Origin: Prevotella sp.
Lineage (GTDB): Bacteria > Bacteroidota > Bacteroidia > Bacteroidales > Bacteroidaceae
Assembly: GCA_017618275.1 (NCBI GenBank)
Contig: JAFZUS010000116.1
Span: forward strand, 1-57,961
Direction: 5' to 3'
Length of the DNA: 57,961 nt
The translations under genes and the position numbers were made by a program. Below are positions 8,002-17,076 of this stretch, in pieces. Position 1 is the stretch's first letter. Each line of letters opens with the position of its first letter. The notes below the pieces were generated by a model that saw only the letters and a program-made list of their open reading frames with translations, was not told where the DNA came from and did no database searches.

Positions 8002-8598
8002 ATGGCTGACAGTAAGAAGATTAAGACCGCTTTGGTATCGGTCTTTCACAAGGACGGACTGGACGAATTGCTCAAGAAACTGAATGAGGAAGGCGTCAAG
8101 TTCCTGTCGACAGGTGGTACACAGAAATTTATAGAGTCACTGGGCTATGAGTGCCAGAAGGTGGAGGAAGTGACAACCTATCCTTCCATTTTAGGCGGAC
8201 GCGTGAAGACGCTCCATCCGAAGGTGTTCGGAGGAATCCTGGGACGCCGTGACAATGAAGGCGACCTGGAGCAGATGAAGCGTTACGAGATTCCTGAGAT
8301 TGATCTCGTCATCGTGGATCTGTATCCGTTTGAACAGACCGTTGCCAGCGGAGCATCAGAAGATGAAATCATCGAGAAGATTGATATTGGCGGTATCTCG
8401 CTCATCCGTGCAGGTGCCAAGAACTTCAACGATGTGGTGATTGTACCCAGCAAGGCAGAATACAGCGTACTGCTGGACATCCTGAACAAACAGGGTGCCG
8501 AGACGACGAAGGAGCAGCGCCGTATGTTCGCCACCCGTGCCTTTGGTGTCAGCAGCCACTATGACACCGCCATCCACGGTTGGTTCGACAAAAAGTAA
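8002..8598 (+). CDS. purH: IMP cyclohydrolase (PurH N-terminal domain only)
   Basis: This 198-aa protein corresponds only to the MGS-like IMP cyclohydrolase half of PurH, the last step of purine synthesis (FAICAR to IMP). Motifs seen are STGGTQKFIESLG, GRVKTLHPKVFGGIL and IDIGGISLIRAGAKN. The AICAR transformylase half, about 300 aa in bifunctional PurH, is absent and not present elsewhere in the window, and the gene ends with a clean stop. The split is therefore natural or the other half is a separate gene. It precedes mreB by 28 bp and may be cotranscribed with the elongation operon. Confidence 0.88.
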   Translation: MADSKKIKTALVSVFHKDGLDELLKKLNEEGVKFLSTGGTQKFIESLGYECQKVEEVTTYPSILGGRVKTLHPKVFGGILGRRDNEGDLEQMKRYEIPEIDLVIVDLYPFEQTVASGASEDEIIEKIDIGGISLIRAGAKNFNDVVIVPSKAEYSVLLDILNKQGAETTKEQRRMFATRAFGVSSHYDTAIHGWFDKK

Positions 8599-8626
8599 AA
8601 AGGATAATAGGTAAAAAAGTAAAAAC

Positions 8627-9649
8627 ATGGGATTTTTTAGTTTCGTCCAGGAGATTGCGATGGACCTGGGCACAGCAAACACTATCATCATCAGCGACGA
8701 CAAAATCGTGGTAGACGAGCCATCTGTCGTTGCCCTTGACCGTCATACCGACAAGATGATTGCCGTAGGTGCGAAGGCTAAGATGATGTATGAAAAGACG
8801 CACGACAACATCCGTACCATCCGTCCGCTGCGCGACGGCGTGATTGCCGACTTCTCTGCCTGTGAGCAGATGATGCGCGGACTGATCAAGATGGTACACA
8901 CGGGTTCACGCCTGTTCTCACCTTCACTCCGTATGGTGATTGGCGTACCTTCTGGTTCTACTGAGGTGGAACTCCGTGCCGTTCGCGACTCTGCAGAGCA
9001 CGCTGACGGACGTGATGTCTACCTGATCTTCGAGCCGATGGCTGCTGCCATTGGTATCGGTATCGACGTAGAGGCCCCGGAGGGCAATATGATTGTAGAT
9101 ATCGGCGGTGGTTCCACTGAGATTGCAGTGATCTCACTGGGCGGTATCGTCAGCAACAACTCCATCCGTACGGCTGGTGACGACCTGACGGCAGATATCC
9201 AGGAGTATATGAGTCGTCAGCACAATGTGAAGGTCAGTGAGCGTATGGCTGAGCGTATCAAGATCAACGTGGGTTCTGCCCTTACCGATCTGGGCGACGA
9301 GGCACCAGAGGACTTCATCGTGCATGGCCCGAACCGTATCACTGCCCTCCCCATGGAGGTTCCCGTATGTTATCAGGAGATAGCACACTGTCTGGACAAG
9401 ACGGTGGCAAAGATTGAGAACGCCGTTCTCTCTGCCCTTGAGAACACCCCGCCAGAACTGTATGCAGACATCGTGAAGAACGGTATCTACCTCTCAGGAG
9501 GCGGAGCCCTGCTTCGTGGTCTTGACCGTCGTCTGGAAGAAAAGATCAACATTCCTTTCCACGTTCCCGAGGATCCTCTCCACAGCGTGGCAAAGGGTGC
9601 AGGTATCGCCCTTAAAAACGTAAACCGTTTCACTTTCCTGATGAGATAA
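8627..9649 (+). CDS. mreB: Rod shape-determining protein MreB
   Basis: This 340-aa bacterial actin organises lateral cell-wall synthesis at the inner membrane. It has the phosphate-1 motif MDLGTANTII near the N-terminus, phosphate-2 MIVDIGGGSTEIAVISLGGIV in the middle, and the adenosine motif LSGGGALLRGLD near 290. The N-terminal MGFFSFVQE is an amphipathic membrane-binding-like start. It is the first gene of mreBCD-mrdA-rodA, with 14 bp to mreC. Confidence 0.97.
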   Translation: MGFFSFVQEIAMDLGTANTIIISDDKIVVDEPSVVALDRHTDKMIAVGAKAKMMYEKTHDNIRTIRPLRDGVIADFSACEQMMRGLIKMVHTGSRLFSPSLRMVIGVPSGSTEVELRAVRDSAEHADGRDVYLIFEPMAAAIGIGIDVEAPEGNMIVDIGGGSTEIAVISLGGIVSNNSIRTAGDDLTADIQEYMSRQHNVKVSERMAERIKINVGSALTDLGDEAPEDFIVHGPNRITALPMEVPVCYQEIAHCLDKTVAKIENAVLSALENTPPELYADIVKNGIYLSGGGALLRGLDRRLEEKINIPFHVPEDPLHSVAKGAGIALKNVNRFTFLMR

Positions 9650-9663
9650 TCAAGCAAGGTTAG

Positions 9664-10530
9664 ATGCACAACCTACTCGATTTCCTACAGAAATATCATC
9701 ACTGGTTCCTCTTCGTGTTTTTGGAGGTAATCAGTGGTGTTATGCTGTTCAGATACAACAGTTATCAGGGAAGCGTGTGGTTGTCGTCTGCCAATGTGAT
9801 GGCTGGCAAGGTCTACGAGGTGGAAAGCGGTATCACCTCTTTTTTCTCGATGACCAGAGCCAATGAGGAACTTACACTTCGCAACTTCTACCTGGAAAGA
9901 CAGGTGGCACAGTTGCGAAGGCTCTACACTGATGCCACCAAGGACACGACGGTGGCTCAGCGCAATGAACTGCAGTTTCTGAGTCAGTTCAAGTTGATTC
10001 CCGCAAAGGTAGTATCCAACACCGTGAACAAACCCGACAACCTGATCACCATCAACAAGGGAAAGGCTGATGGCGTGGAGGTAGATATGGGTGTTGCCTG
10101 CGGCAACGGTATCGTGGGAGTGGTCTATCTTGTGTCCGACCATTATGCTGTGGTCATTCCCGTCTTAAACGCCAATTCGTCACGTATCAGTTGTGCCATC
10201 CGCAACCGCGACTATTTCGGTTATCTGCACTGGACGGGCGGAGACCCGACGATTGCTTACGTGGAAGATATCCCCCGTCATGCACATTTCAAGAAAGGCG
10301 AATGGATTGTCACCAGCGGTTACTCCTCTATCTTCCCCCCAGGCATTCTGGTAGGACAGATTGAGAAGGTATTCAACTCGAACGACGGACTGTCGTATAA
10401 ACTGCAGACACGCCTGAGTACAGACTTCAGTTGTCTTCGGGATGTGATTGTCATCAGTGACAAGCATATACCGGAACGCGTCAGGTTGCTGGAAGCAGCC
10501 CGTGACTCTATCAGATTGAAAGGTAATTAG
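9664..10530 (+). CDS. mreC: Rod shape-determining protein MreC
   Basis: This 288-aa protein has one N-terminal transmembrane helix (about residues 13-32), a coiled-coil stretch (NEELTLRNFYLERQVAQLRR) and a periplasmic beta-barrel MreC domain (PAKVVSNTVNKPDNLITINKG onward). It links MreB to the periplasmic synthases in the elongasome. Spacing is 14 bp from mreB and 5 bp to mreD, consistent with one operon. Confidence 0.95.
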   Translation: MHNLLDFLQKYHHWFLFVFLEVISGVMLFRYNSYQGSVWLSSANVMAGKVYEVESGITSFFSMTRANEELTLRNFYLERQVAQLRRLYTDATKDTTVAQRNELQFLSQFKLIPAKVVSNTVNKPDNLITINKGKADGVEVDMGVACGNGIVGVVYLVSDHYAVVIPVLNANSSRISCAIRNRDYFGYLHWTGGDPTIAYVEDIPRHAHFKKGEWIVTSGYSSIFPPGILVGQIEKVFNSNDGLSYKLQTRLSTDFSCLRDVIVISDKHIPERVRLLEAARDSIRLKGN

Positions 10531-10535
10531 AGACT

Positions 10536-11036
10536 ATGTCATTAGACCTGTTAAAACGGTTGGGGCTGTTTCTCGGCCTGTGTGTGGCTCAGATACTGAT
10601 TCTGAATCATATACATCTCTTTGGCGTGGCCATCCCACTGTTGTATGTCTACTTTGTCATTACCTTTCATCGTAACACGCCGAAATGGGCCATCCTGCTC
10701 TGGAGTTTTGCCTTAGGACTGGCCATCGACGTATTCTCAAACACCCCCGGACTGGCGGCAGGCTGTCTGACCCTTATTGCCGTCCTACAGCCCTATCTGC
10801 TGGAACTGTTTGTCCCACGGGATTCTTTTGATGAACTTGAGGTGTCTGTCAAGATTCTGGGATGGGGTAATTTCACCCTCTTCAGTGCGATATTGATCCT
10901 CATCTTCTGTCTGGCATTCTTTGCCGTAGAGGCCTTTACTTTCTACAACTGGATACACTGGCTGCTCTGTGCAGGCAGTAGTGCCATCCTGACCTTGATA
11001 TTGATTCTTGCCATTGAAAGTGTTCGTACGAAGTGA
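10536..11036 (+). CDS. mreD: Rod shape-determining protein MreD
   Basis: This small polytopic inner-membrane protein of 166 aa has about five hydrophobic helices and no other motif. The assignment rests on its size, topology and fixed position between mreC and the PBP2 gene. Its stop codon overlaps the GTG start of the next gene (GTGA), implying translational coupling. Confidence 0.9.
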   Translation: MSLDLLKRLGLFLGLCVAQILILNHIHLFGVAIPLLYVYFVITFHRNTPKWAILLWSFALGLAIDVFSNTPGLAAGCLTLIAVLQPYLLELFVPRDSFDELEVSVKILGWGNFTLFSAILILIFCLAFFAVEAFTFYNWIHWLLCAGSSAILTLILILAIESVRTK

Positions 11037-12886
11037 AGGACTATAATCTTGGAAACAGAAAATATGTGATTGGTGGGGTGGCTACATTGATTGTAGTCAT
11101 CTATATTATCCGTCTGTTTACACTCCAGATTACCAGTGACGACTATAAGAAAAGCGCCGACTCGAATGCTTTCCTGAAAAAAGTGGAGTTTCCCTCAAGA
11201 GGTGTCATCTCAGACCGCAACGGCAAGTTGCTGGTGTATAACCAGCCCTCGTATGACATCATGGTTGTCATGAACGAGGCTAACGGACGACTGGACACCC
11301 TGGATTTCTGTCAGGCTCTGGATATCAGCAAGGAGGAATTCGATAAGCGCATGGCCACCATCAAGGACCGCAACCGGAATCCCGGCTATTCAAGATTCAC
11401 CCAGCAGTTGTTTATGAGTCAGTTGTCTGACAAGGATTTCAGCATCTTCCAAGAGAAGATGTACCGTTTCCCAGGCTTCTACGTCCAGAAGCGCAGCGTC
11501 CGCCAGTACCAGTATAATATGGGAGCCCACATCTTGGGTGATGTGGCAGAGGTATCGCCAGCCGACATTGAGGAAGACGACTACTACCAGCCTGGTGACT
11601 ATATCGGCAAACTCGGTGTGGAGCGTTCCTACGAGAAGCAGTTACGTGGCGAGAAGGGTATGCAAATCCTGCTGCGTGATGCCCACGGACGGATTCAGGG
11701 CAGATATCAGAATGGTGCCTTCGACAAGCGTCCTATTCCCGGCAAGAATCTCACCCTGAGCATCGATTATGATTTACAGGCTCTGGGCGAGCGACTGATG
11801 GAAGGAAAGATCGGCAGTATCGTGGCCATCGAGCCTTCCACAGGTGAGGTATTGTGCATGGTGTCTTCTCCCTCATATGATCCACGACTGATGGTGGGTC
11901 GTGAACGAAGCAAGAACCATAAGATCCTGAGTCAGGATGTATGGAAGCCCCTGCTGAATCGCAGTATCATGGGTCTCTATCCTCCTGGTTCCACCTTCAA
12001 GACCTCTCAGGGTCTGACCTTCCTTTCAGAAGGCATCATCACACCCTCGACCCCCTATCCCTGTGGTCACGGATTCAATTTCAAAGGTCTGCATGTAGGT
12101 TGTCACGGACATGCTGCACCCCTACCCCTCGTCCCTGCACTGAGTACCTCCTGTAACGGTTTCTTCTGCTGGGGACTCTACCACATGATCAATACCAACA
12201 TCTCCAAGTATGGTTCTGTGCAAAACGCTATGAATACCTGGCGCGACTATATGGTCAGTATGGGATTCGGCTACAAATTGGGCATTGACCTTCCAGGTGA
12301 GAAGCGAGGCCTGATTCCCAATGCCCAATTCTACGACAAGGCTTATAAAGGCTCGTGGAACGGTTTGACGGTTATCTCCATCGCCATCGGACAGGGCGAG
12401 GTGTTGCTCACCCCCCTCCAGATAGCCAATCTTGGTGCCACCATCGCCAACAGAGGGTATTATTATGTGCCTCACGTGGTCAGGAAAGTACAGGGAGAAC
12501 CGCTTGACACCACCTTCACCCGTCGGCATTTCACCAAGGCCAATCGCGAAGCCTACGAGTATATCGTGAAGGGTATGCGTTCATCGGCTTTGGGTGGAAC
12601 CTGTAAGGAATTGTCAAGACACAGTTTTGTACCCTGCGGAAAGACTGGTACAGCCCAGAACCGCGGACACGACCACTCTGTGTTTATGGGTTTTGCCCCG
12701 ATGGACAACCCGAAGATTGCTGTTGCCGTCTATGTGGAGAACGGCGGATGGGGTGCCACCTACGGTGTACCTATCGGTGGTCTGATTATGGAACAGTTTA
12801 TCAATGGAAAACTTTCCCCCGCATCAGAGGCAAAGGCCCTGACTATCCAAAACAAGAGAATTGCGTATGGCTCGACAGACAGATAA
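11033..12886 (+). CDS. mrdA: Penicillin-binding protein 2 (elongation transpeptidase)
   Basis: This 617-aa class B PBP forms peptide cross-links during lateral growth. It has an N-terminal membrane helix (about residues 12-30), the PBP dimerisation domain, and a transpeptidase domain with the catalytic S320 in STFK, the STSCN segment and K537-T-G. The start is GTG at 11033, overlapping the mreD stop by 3 nt. Its 3' end overlaps rodA by 20 nt, the usual arrangement for this synthase/transpeptidase pair. Confidence 0.95.
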   Translation: MKDYNLGNRKYVIGGVATLIVVIYIIRLFTLQITSDDYKKSADSNAFLKKVEFPSRGVISDRNGKLLVYNQPSYDIMVVMNEANGRLDTLDFCQALDISKEEFDKRMATIKDRNRNPGYSRFTQQLFMSQLSDKDFSIFQEKMYRFPGFYVQKRSVRQYQYNMGAHILGDVAEVSPADIEEDDYYQPGDYIGKLGVERSYEKQLRGEKGMQILLRDAHGRIQGRYQNGAFDKRPIPGKNLTLSIDYDLQALGERLMEGKIGSIVAIEPSTGEVLCMVSSPSYDPRLMVGRERSKNHKILSQDVWKPLLNRSIMGLYPPGSTFKTSQGLTFLSEGIITPSTPYPCGHGFNFKGLHVGCHGHAAPLPLVPALSTSCNGFFCWGLYHMINTNISKYGSVQNAMNTWRDYMVSMGFGYKLGIDLPGEKRGLIPNAQFYDKAYKGSWNGLTVISIAIGQGEVLLTPLQIANLGATIANRGYYYVPHVVRKVQGEPLDTTFTRRHFTKANREAYEYIVKGMRSSALGGTCKELSRHSFVPCGKTGTAQNRGHDHSVFMGFAPMDNPKIAVAVYVENGGWGATYGVPIGGLIMEQFINGKLSPASEAKALTIQNKRIAYGSTDR

Positions 12887-14336
12887 ACAACCCAGTGTGC
12901 TCCGTTCCATCGACTGGTGGACAATCCTCATCTACCTGGCTCTTCTGACCTTAGGATGGATGAGCGTCTGCGGTGCGAGTTATACCTATGGCGAGACGGA
13001 TATTCTCAGCCTCGACAGCCGCTCTGGTATGCAGATTGTCTGGATAGGTACCTCGATTGTTCTGGGACTGGTTATCCTGTTGCTTGACGACCGTTTCTAC
13101 GACACCTTTGCCTACGTCATCTTCGGTGTGATGCTGACACTGCTGTTTGTGACCATCTTCAATACCCACACCATCAAAGGCTCCCGATCATGGCTCGTGT
13201 TAGGTCCTCTGCGCCTTCAGCCTGCTGAGTTTGCGAAGTTCGCCACAGCATTGGCCCTATCAAAGTTTATGAGCATCTACGGCTATAACATCCACCAATG
13301 GAAGTATTTTGGCGCCACACTGGGCATTATCCTGTTTCCGATGCTGTTCATTATCTTGCAACGGGAAACGGGTTCCGCCCTTGTCTATCTGGCCTTCTTC
13401 CTCATGCTCTATCGGGAAGGTATGCCTGGCAGTATTCTGTTTACGGGAGTGGCTATGGTACTCTATTTCGTGGTGGGTATCCGCTTTGCTGATACCATGC
13501 TTCTATACACACCAACCTCGGTGGGTAAATTCGTCGTCCTGCTACTGATACACATTTTCTCAGGAGCCATGGTATTGGTCTATTGCGAAAACAAGAAAGA
13601 TGCCATTCGCATACTGTTAGCCACTATCGGCATTACACTGGTATTCCTGCTGTTCTCGCTCTACGTCATCCCGTTTGATGTGGTTTTCGTACAATTGGTG
13701 GTGACGGCCCTTCTGATAGGCTATCTGCTTTGGCAGGCGGTAGTGAGTAGAATCAGGAACTACATGTGGATAGCGCTCTTCGCTCTTGGTTCCGTTGTCT
13801 TCTTCAATGCTGCCGACTATGTGCTGAATCACCTAATGGAACCTCACCAGCGGGTACGTATCAATGTGCTACTGGGTCTGGAAGAAGACCTAAAAGGAGC
13901 AGGCTATAATGTGCATCAGAGTCAGATTGCCATTGGTTCTGGAGGTATTGAGGGTAAAGGATTCCTGAATGGCACCCAGACAAAACTGAAGTACGTACCT
14001 GAACAAGATACTGATTTCATCTTCTGCACTGTCGGTGAGGAAGAGGGATTCATCGGGTCAGCATCAGTCCTGTTGCTGTTCCTGTTCTTGATTCTGCGCC
14101 TCATCCATCTGGCAGAACGACAACCCTACCGCTTTGGACGGGTATATGGCTATTCTGTGCTGAGCATTTTCCTATTCCATGTGTTTATCAATGTCGGCAT
14201 GGTATTAGGTCTGACACCTGTTATCGGTATTCCTCTGCCATTCTTCAGTTACGGAGGCTCCTCATTATGGGGATTCACCATTCTGCTCTTCATCTTCCTG
14301 AGAATTGATGCAGGCAGGAACCTCGCGCGTTCCTAA
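12867..14336 (+). CDS. rodA: Rod shape-determining protein RodA (SEDS glycosyltransferase)
   Basis: This 489-aa SEDS-family integral membrane protein polymerises lipid II with PBP2. It has about ten hydrophobic helices and the family signatures KGSRSWLVLGPLRLQPAEFAK and, at the C-terminus, PFFSYGGSSLW. At 489 aa it is longer than proteobacterial RodA (about 370 aa), with the extra length in the middle loops and helices, as is common in Bacteroidota. I used the ATG at 12867 rather than the TTG at 12861; either overlaps the mrdA end. Confidence 0.95.
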   Translation: MARQTDKQPSVLRSIDWWTILIYLALLTLGWMSVCGASYTYGETDILSLDSRSGMQIVWIGTSIVLGLVILLLDDRFYDTFAYVIFGVMLTLLFVTIFNTHTIKGSRSWLVLGPLRLQPAEFAKFATALALSKFMSIYGYNIHQWKYFGATLGIILFPMLFIILQRETGSALVYLAFFLMLYREGMPGSILFTGVAMVLYFVVGIRFADTMLLYTPTSVGKFVVLLLIHIFSGAMVLVYCENKKDAIRILLATIGITLVFLLFSLYVIPFDVVFVQLVVTALLIGYLLWQAVVSRIRNYMWIALFALGSVVFFNAADYVLNHLMEPHQRVRINVLLGLEEDLKGAGYNVHQSQIAIGSGGIEGKGFLNGTQTKLKYVPEQDTDFIFCTVGEEEGFIGSASVLLLFLFLILRLIHLAERQPYRFGRVYGYSVLSIFLFHVFINVGMVLGLTPVIGIPLPFFSYGGSSLWGFTILLFIFLRIDAGRNLARS

Positions 14337-14344
14337 TAATTATA

Positions 14345-14815
14345 TTATTGTCTGTCTAATCGGATTCCGACATCGGCGACCCCAGGCATAATCTCCCGCT
14401 TCATATTGTGTCTCACGGTGATATGCAGCGAATCACCCTCATGCAGTCTCAGCGTATTGACATGGAAATTATATTGATAGAAACTGATGCCCGTCCCTTT
14501 ATGATTACCGTCCTTATCCACCAGATTGCAGTTCAGGGTATCATGATGCACATAGCCTGATGGCAGGATGGTCTGTTTGATGACAAGACTGAGCCCCATG
14601 AAGGGATATCTGGAATCAATTCGCAACCCCAGTTCCTCGCGGTACAAGCCTGCACTGACGGGAGGAATATCAAAGCATAGTGTGTCATTCTTCTCCCAAC
14701 CCGCAACCGGTGCATGCTCATAGTGATAATAAATCGTCTTACGGTCACAAGAGGCCAGGCCTATTGCAACCGCAAGCATGATACCGAGACATATCCATCT
14801 CTTATTCCTTCGCAT
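14345..14815 (-). CDS. gldH: GldH-type lipoprotein
   Basis: This 156-aa lipoprotein has a signal peptide ending LASC (lipobox) near residue 23 and a beta-rich remainder matching the gliding-motility lipoprotein GldH. GldH is present in many non-gliding Bacteroidales, where its role is unclear. I used the ATG at 14815 (MRRNKRW), since the upstream codons lie inside ricT in another frame and would bury the signal peptide. It overlaps ricT by 14 nt, so the two are coupled. It is convergent with rodA, 8 bp away. Confidence 0.8.
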   Translation of the reverse strand: MRRNKRWICLGIMLAVAIGLASCDRKTIYYHYEHAPVAGWEKNDTLCFDIPPVSAGLYREELGLRIDSRYPFMGLSLVIKQTILPSGYVHHDTLNCNLVDKDGNHKGTGISFYQYNFHVNTLRLHEGDSLHITVRHNMKREIMPGVADVGIRLDRQ

Positions 14816-15938
14816 GGTTGTCCTGAGGAGCATCCGATGGTTTCTTCTTCTTTTTCTTCTTTTTCTTCGACTTATCGAATCTGCTGATATCACCTCCAGC
14901 CAAATCCACATGTTGTTTGACAGGCTTCTGATGACTATCCTCCTGAAGCGAGAGAGGCTTTTCACCCTGTTTGTTCATCTCGATGATCTCCTTGGCACGG
15001 ACAGCGGTGATGGTCTCCACATTTGCAGCGATATTCTTATCTGTGGAATAAGACACGAGACCAGCCAGGATGTCACTCTTGAAGAGATAATAGTCGGCAT
15101 CCTGCGTCTGAAGAACGATATCTTTGCCCGGCAGACGCTTACTGGCCTCCACATAATCGTCAACCTCATAGTTCAGGCAACATTTCAGTTTGGCACACAT
15201 ACCCGCCAGTTTCTGCGGATTAAGCGAGATATCCTGGAATCGGGCCGCATTGGTGCTGACACTGGAGAAGTTCTTTATCCAAGTGGCACAACAGAGTTCC
15301 CTTCCGCAGGGACCCGTACCGCCAATACGTCCAGCCTCCTGACGCGCACCAATCTGTTTCATCTCGATACGTACATGGAAGGCGGCTGCCAGATCCTTGA
15401 TCAACTGTCGGAAGTCCACACGCTCGTCTGCGATATAGTAGAAGATAGCCTTATTGCCGTCGCCCTGATACTCCACATCGCCGATCTTCATCTGCAGACC
15501 GAGTCCCTTGGCAATCATACGACTCTCAATCATCGTAGAATGTTCACGGGCCTTAGCCTCGCGGAACTTCTGCATGTCAATCTCCCGTGCAATGCGGTAG
15601 ATGCGCTTGATATCGTCAGCCGATTTCAGGTTGGCCTTCTTGATCTGTAGTTTCACCAGTCGACCAGTCAGTGTCACCACACCGATATCATGTCCCGGAC
15701 TGGCTTCCACCGCCACAATATCTCCTTTCTTCAACGGCAGATTATTCACATTGTGATAATAGCCCTTACGGGTATGCTTGAACTGCACCTCCACCAAGTC
15801 GGTATCTTCGGCATTACCAGGAACATCGGCCAGCCAGTCGTATGTATTCAACTGACGGTCCTGACGCCCTACGGCCTGATGACAAAATCCTCGGTCACAG
15901 CCTACCACGATGGGCAATTCTTTTGTTTTGTCTGTCAT
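14802..15938 (-). CDS. ricT: PSP1 domain protein, RicT/YaaT homologue
   Basis: This 378-aa protein has the PSP1 C-terminal domain with its conserved cysteine clusters CGRELCCATW and CAKLKCCLNY. In Bacillus the homologue RicT belongs to an Fe-S complex that stimulates RNase Y, but whether that role holds here is unknown. The C-terminal tail ends in a run of lysines, which is low complexity. It starts 2 nt after holB; holB next to yaaT/ricT is also the order in Firmicutes, supporting the assignment. Confidence 0.85.
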   Translation of the reverse strand: MTDKTKELPIVVGCDRGFCHQAVGRQDRQLNTYDWLADVPGNAEDTDLVEVQFKHTRKGYYHNVNNLPLKKGDIVAVEASPGHDIGVVTLTGRLVKLQIKKANLKSADDIKRIYRIAREIDMQKFREAKAREHSTMIESRMIAKGLGLQMKIGDVEYQGDGNKAIFYYIADERVDFRQLIKDLAAAFHVRIEMKQIGARQEAGRIGGTGPCGRELCCATWIKNFSSVSTNAARFQDISLNPQKLAGMCAKLKCCLNYEVDDYVEASKRLPGKDIVLQTQDADYYLFKSDILAGLVSYSTDKNIAANVETITAVRAKEIIEMNKQGEKPLSLQEDSHQKPVKQHVDLAGGDISRFDKSKKKKKKKKKPSDAPQDNHAKE

Positions 15939-15940
15939 AT

Positions 15941-17053
15941 CTATTTTTGTATCAATAATACTATCATTTGCAGCGAAAAGTCGAAAAAGACAATCTTTGC
16001 ATTGGCATTCTGTCCGATATCACGAATGGCGAGATTTGCCAGATCGCTAATGGGCAGGATATTCCCTTCGTTCACGAAACGGGCAAAGTTACGGGCAAAA
16101 TTCTCTTCCTTCTCCGTCATATAGACCAACTCCTCCTGCTGGAAGTTATACATGAAGTTCTCACGGATCATCCTGAGGAAATAGGTCAGCCAGCGCTTTT
16201 GCTTCTCACGTCCGAATCCAGCCATCACCTCACTCCACTTGCGCAGGTCCTTGATCTTCCGTTGGTAAGCAAGACGCATCAGCGAGATGAACATATCCAG
16301 GAACTGCTCGTTCTCTGAGCCTACCTGCAACTCTTCCATCGCCTTCAACCAACTGCCATTGGCGAGTCTGGCTATACGGTGGGCTGCCTCTTCGCTGATA
16401 CCACGTCGCTCCACGAGGGCCTGCTCGATACAGGCATCATCGATCTTCTTTACATCGATGCGCTGCACGCGACTGCGAATAGTTTCCAATAGTTTATCGG
16501 GGTCCTCACAAACCATGATGAACACAGTCTGCTGTGGCGGTTCCTCGATGAGTTTCAGCAATTTGTTGGCGCACTCGATATTCATACGCTCCGGTAGCCA
16601 GATGATGCTCACCTTATAACCGCCCTGACTCGACTTCAAGGAGAGTTTCCGCACCAGGTCGTCACTCTCGCCAGCGGTAATGATGGCCTGTTGGTTCTCA
16701 CCACCCATTGCCTGCATCCAGTCGTCCATCGTGAAGTATGGGCCTCCCATCATCAACTCATGCCACTCTCTCGCAAAATCATCGCTCACAGGCTTGTGGT
16801 CAGTCGACATAGAAGGAAGTTTGATGGTCGGATAGGTAAAGTGAAGGTCTGGGTGCTCTAACTTGTCGAGCATGGCCTTCGACGATGTTCTGCCATCATC
16901 AAGCAACTGACAGCCAAAGGCCGTTGCCAACGCCATCTTCCCGACTCCTTGTGGTCCACAGAGCATCAAGGCATGTGGCAGGCGGTCTTCGCTAACCATC
17001 TGCATCAGGCGCTCCTGCACCTCCTTCTGCCCAATCACTTCACTCCAATGCAT
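15941..17053 (-). CDS. holB: DNA polymerase III subunit delta'
   Basis: This 370-aa AAA+ clamp-loader subunit has the P-loop-like sequence GPQGVGKMALATAFG near residues 33-47 and the sensor segment RSRVQRIDVKK. The zinc-module cysteines of many delta' proteins are not obvious. It lies 23 bp downstream of metF and 2 bp upstream of ricT on the minus strand, in a probable metF-holB-ricT-gldH operon. Confidence 0.88.
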   Translation of the reverse strand: MHWSEVIGQKEVQERLMQMVSEDRLPHALMLCGPQGVGKMALATAFGCQLLDDGRTSSKAMLDKLEHPDLHFTYPTIKLPSMSTDHKPVSDDFAREWHELMMGGPYFTMDDWMQAMGGENQQAIITAGESDDLVRKLSLKSSQGGYKVSIIWLPERMNIECANKLLKLIEEPPQQTVFIMVCEDPDKLLETIRSRVQRIDVKKIDDACIEQALVERRGISEEAAHRIARLANGSWLKAMEELQVGSENEQFLDMFISLMRLAYQRKIKDLRKWSEVMAGFGREKQKRWLTYFLRMIRENFMYNFQQEELVYMTEKEENFARNFARFVNEGNILPISDLANLAIRDIGQNANAKIVFFDFSLQMIVLLIQK

Positions 17054-17076
17054 AATTCATAATGCACAATTCACAA
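17050..17076. repeat. AT-rich simple repeat in the holB/metF junction
   Basis: Copies of CATAATTCATAATGCACAAT-type sequence fill the 23-bp gap and run into the holB start codon. The same repeat style is seen at 2100-2130 and 51127-51165. Confidence 0.6.
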
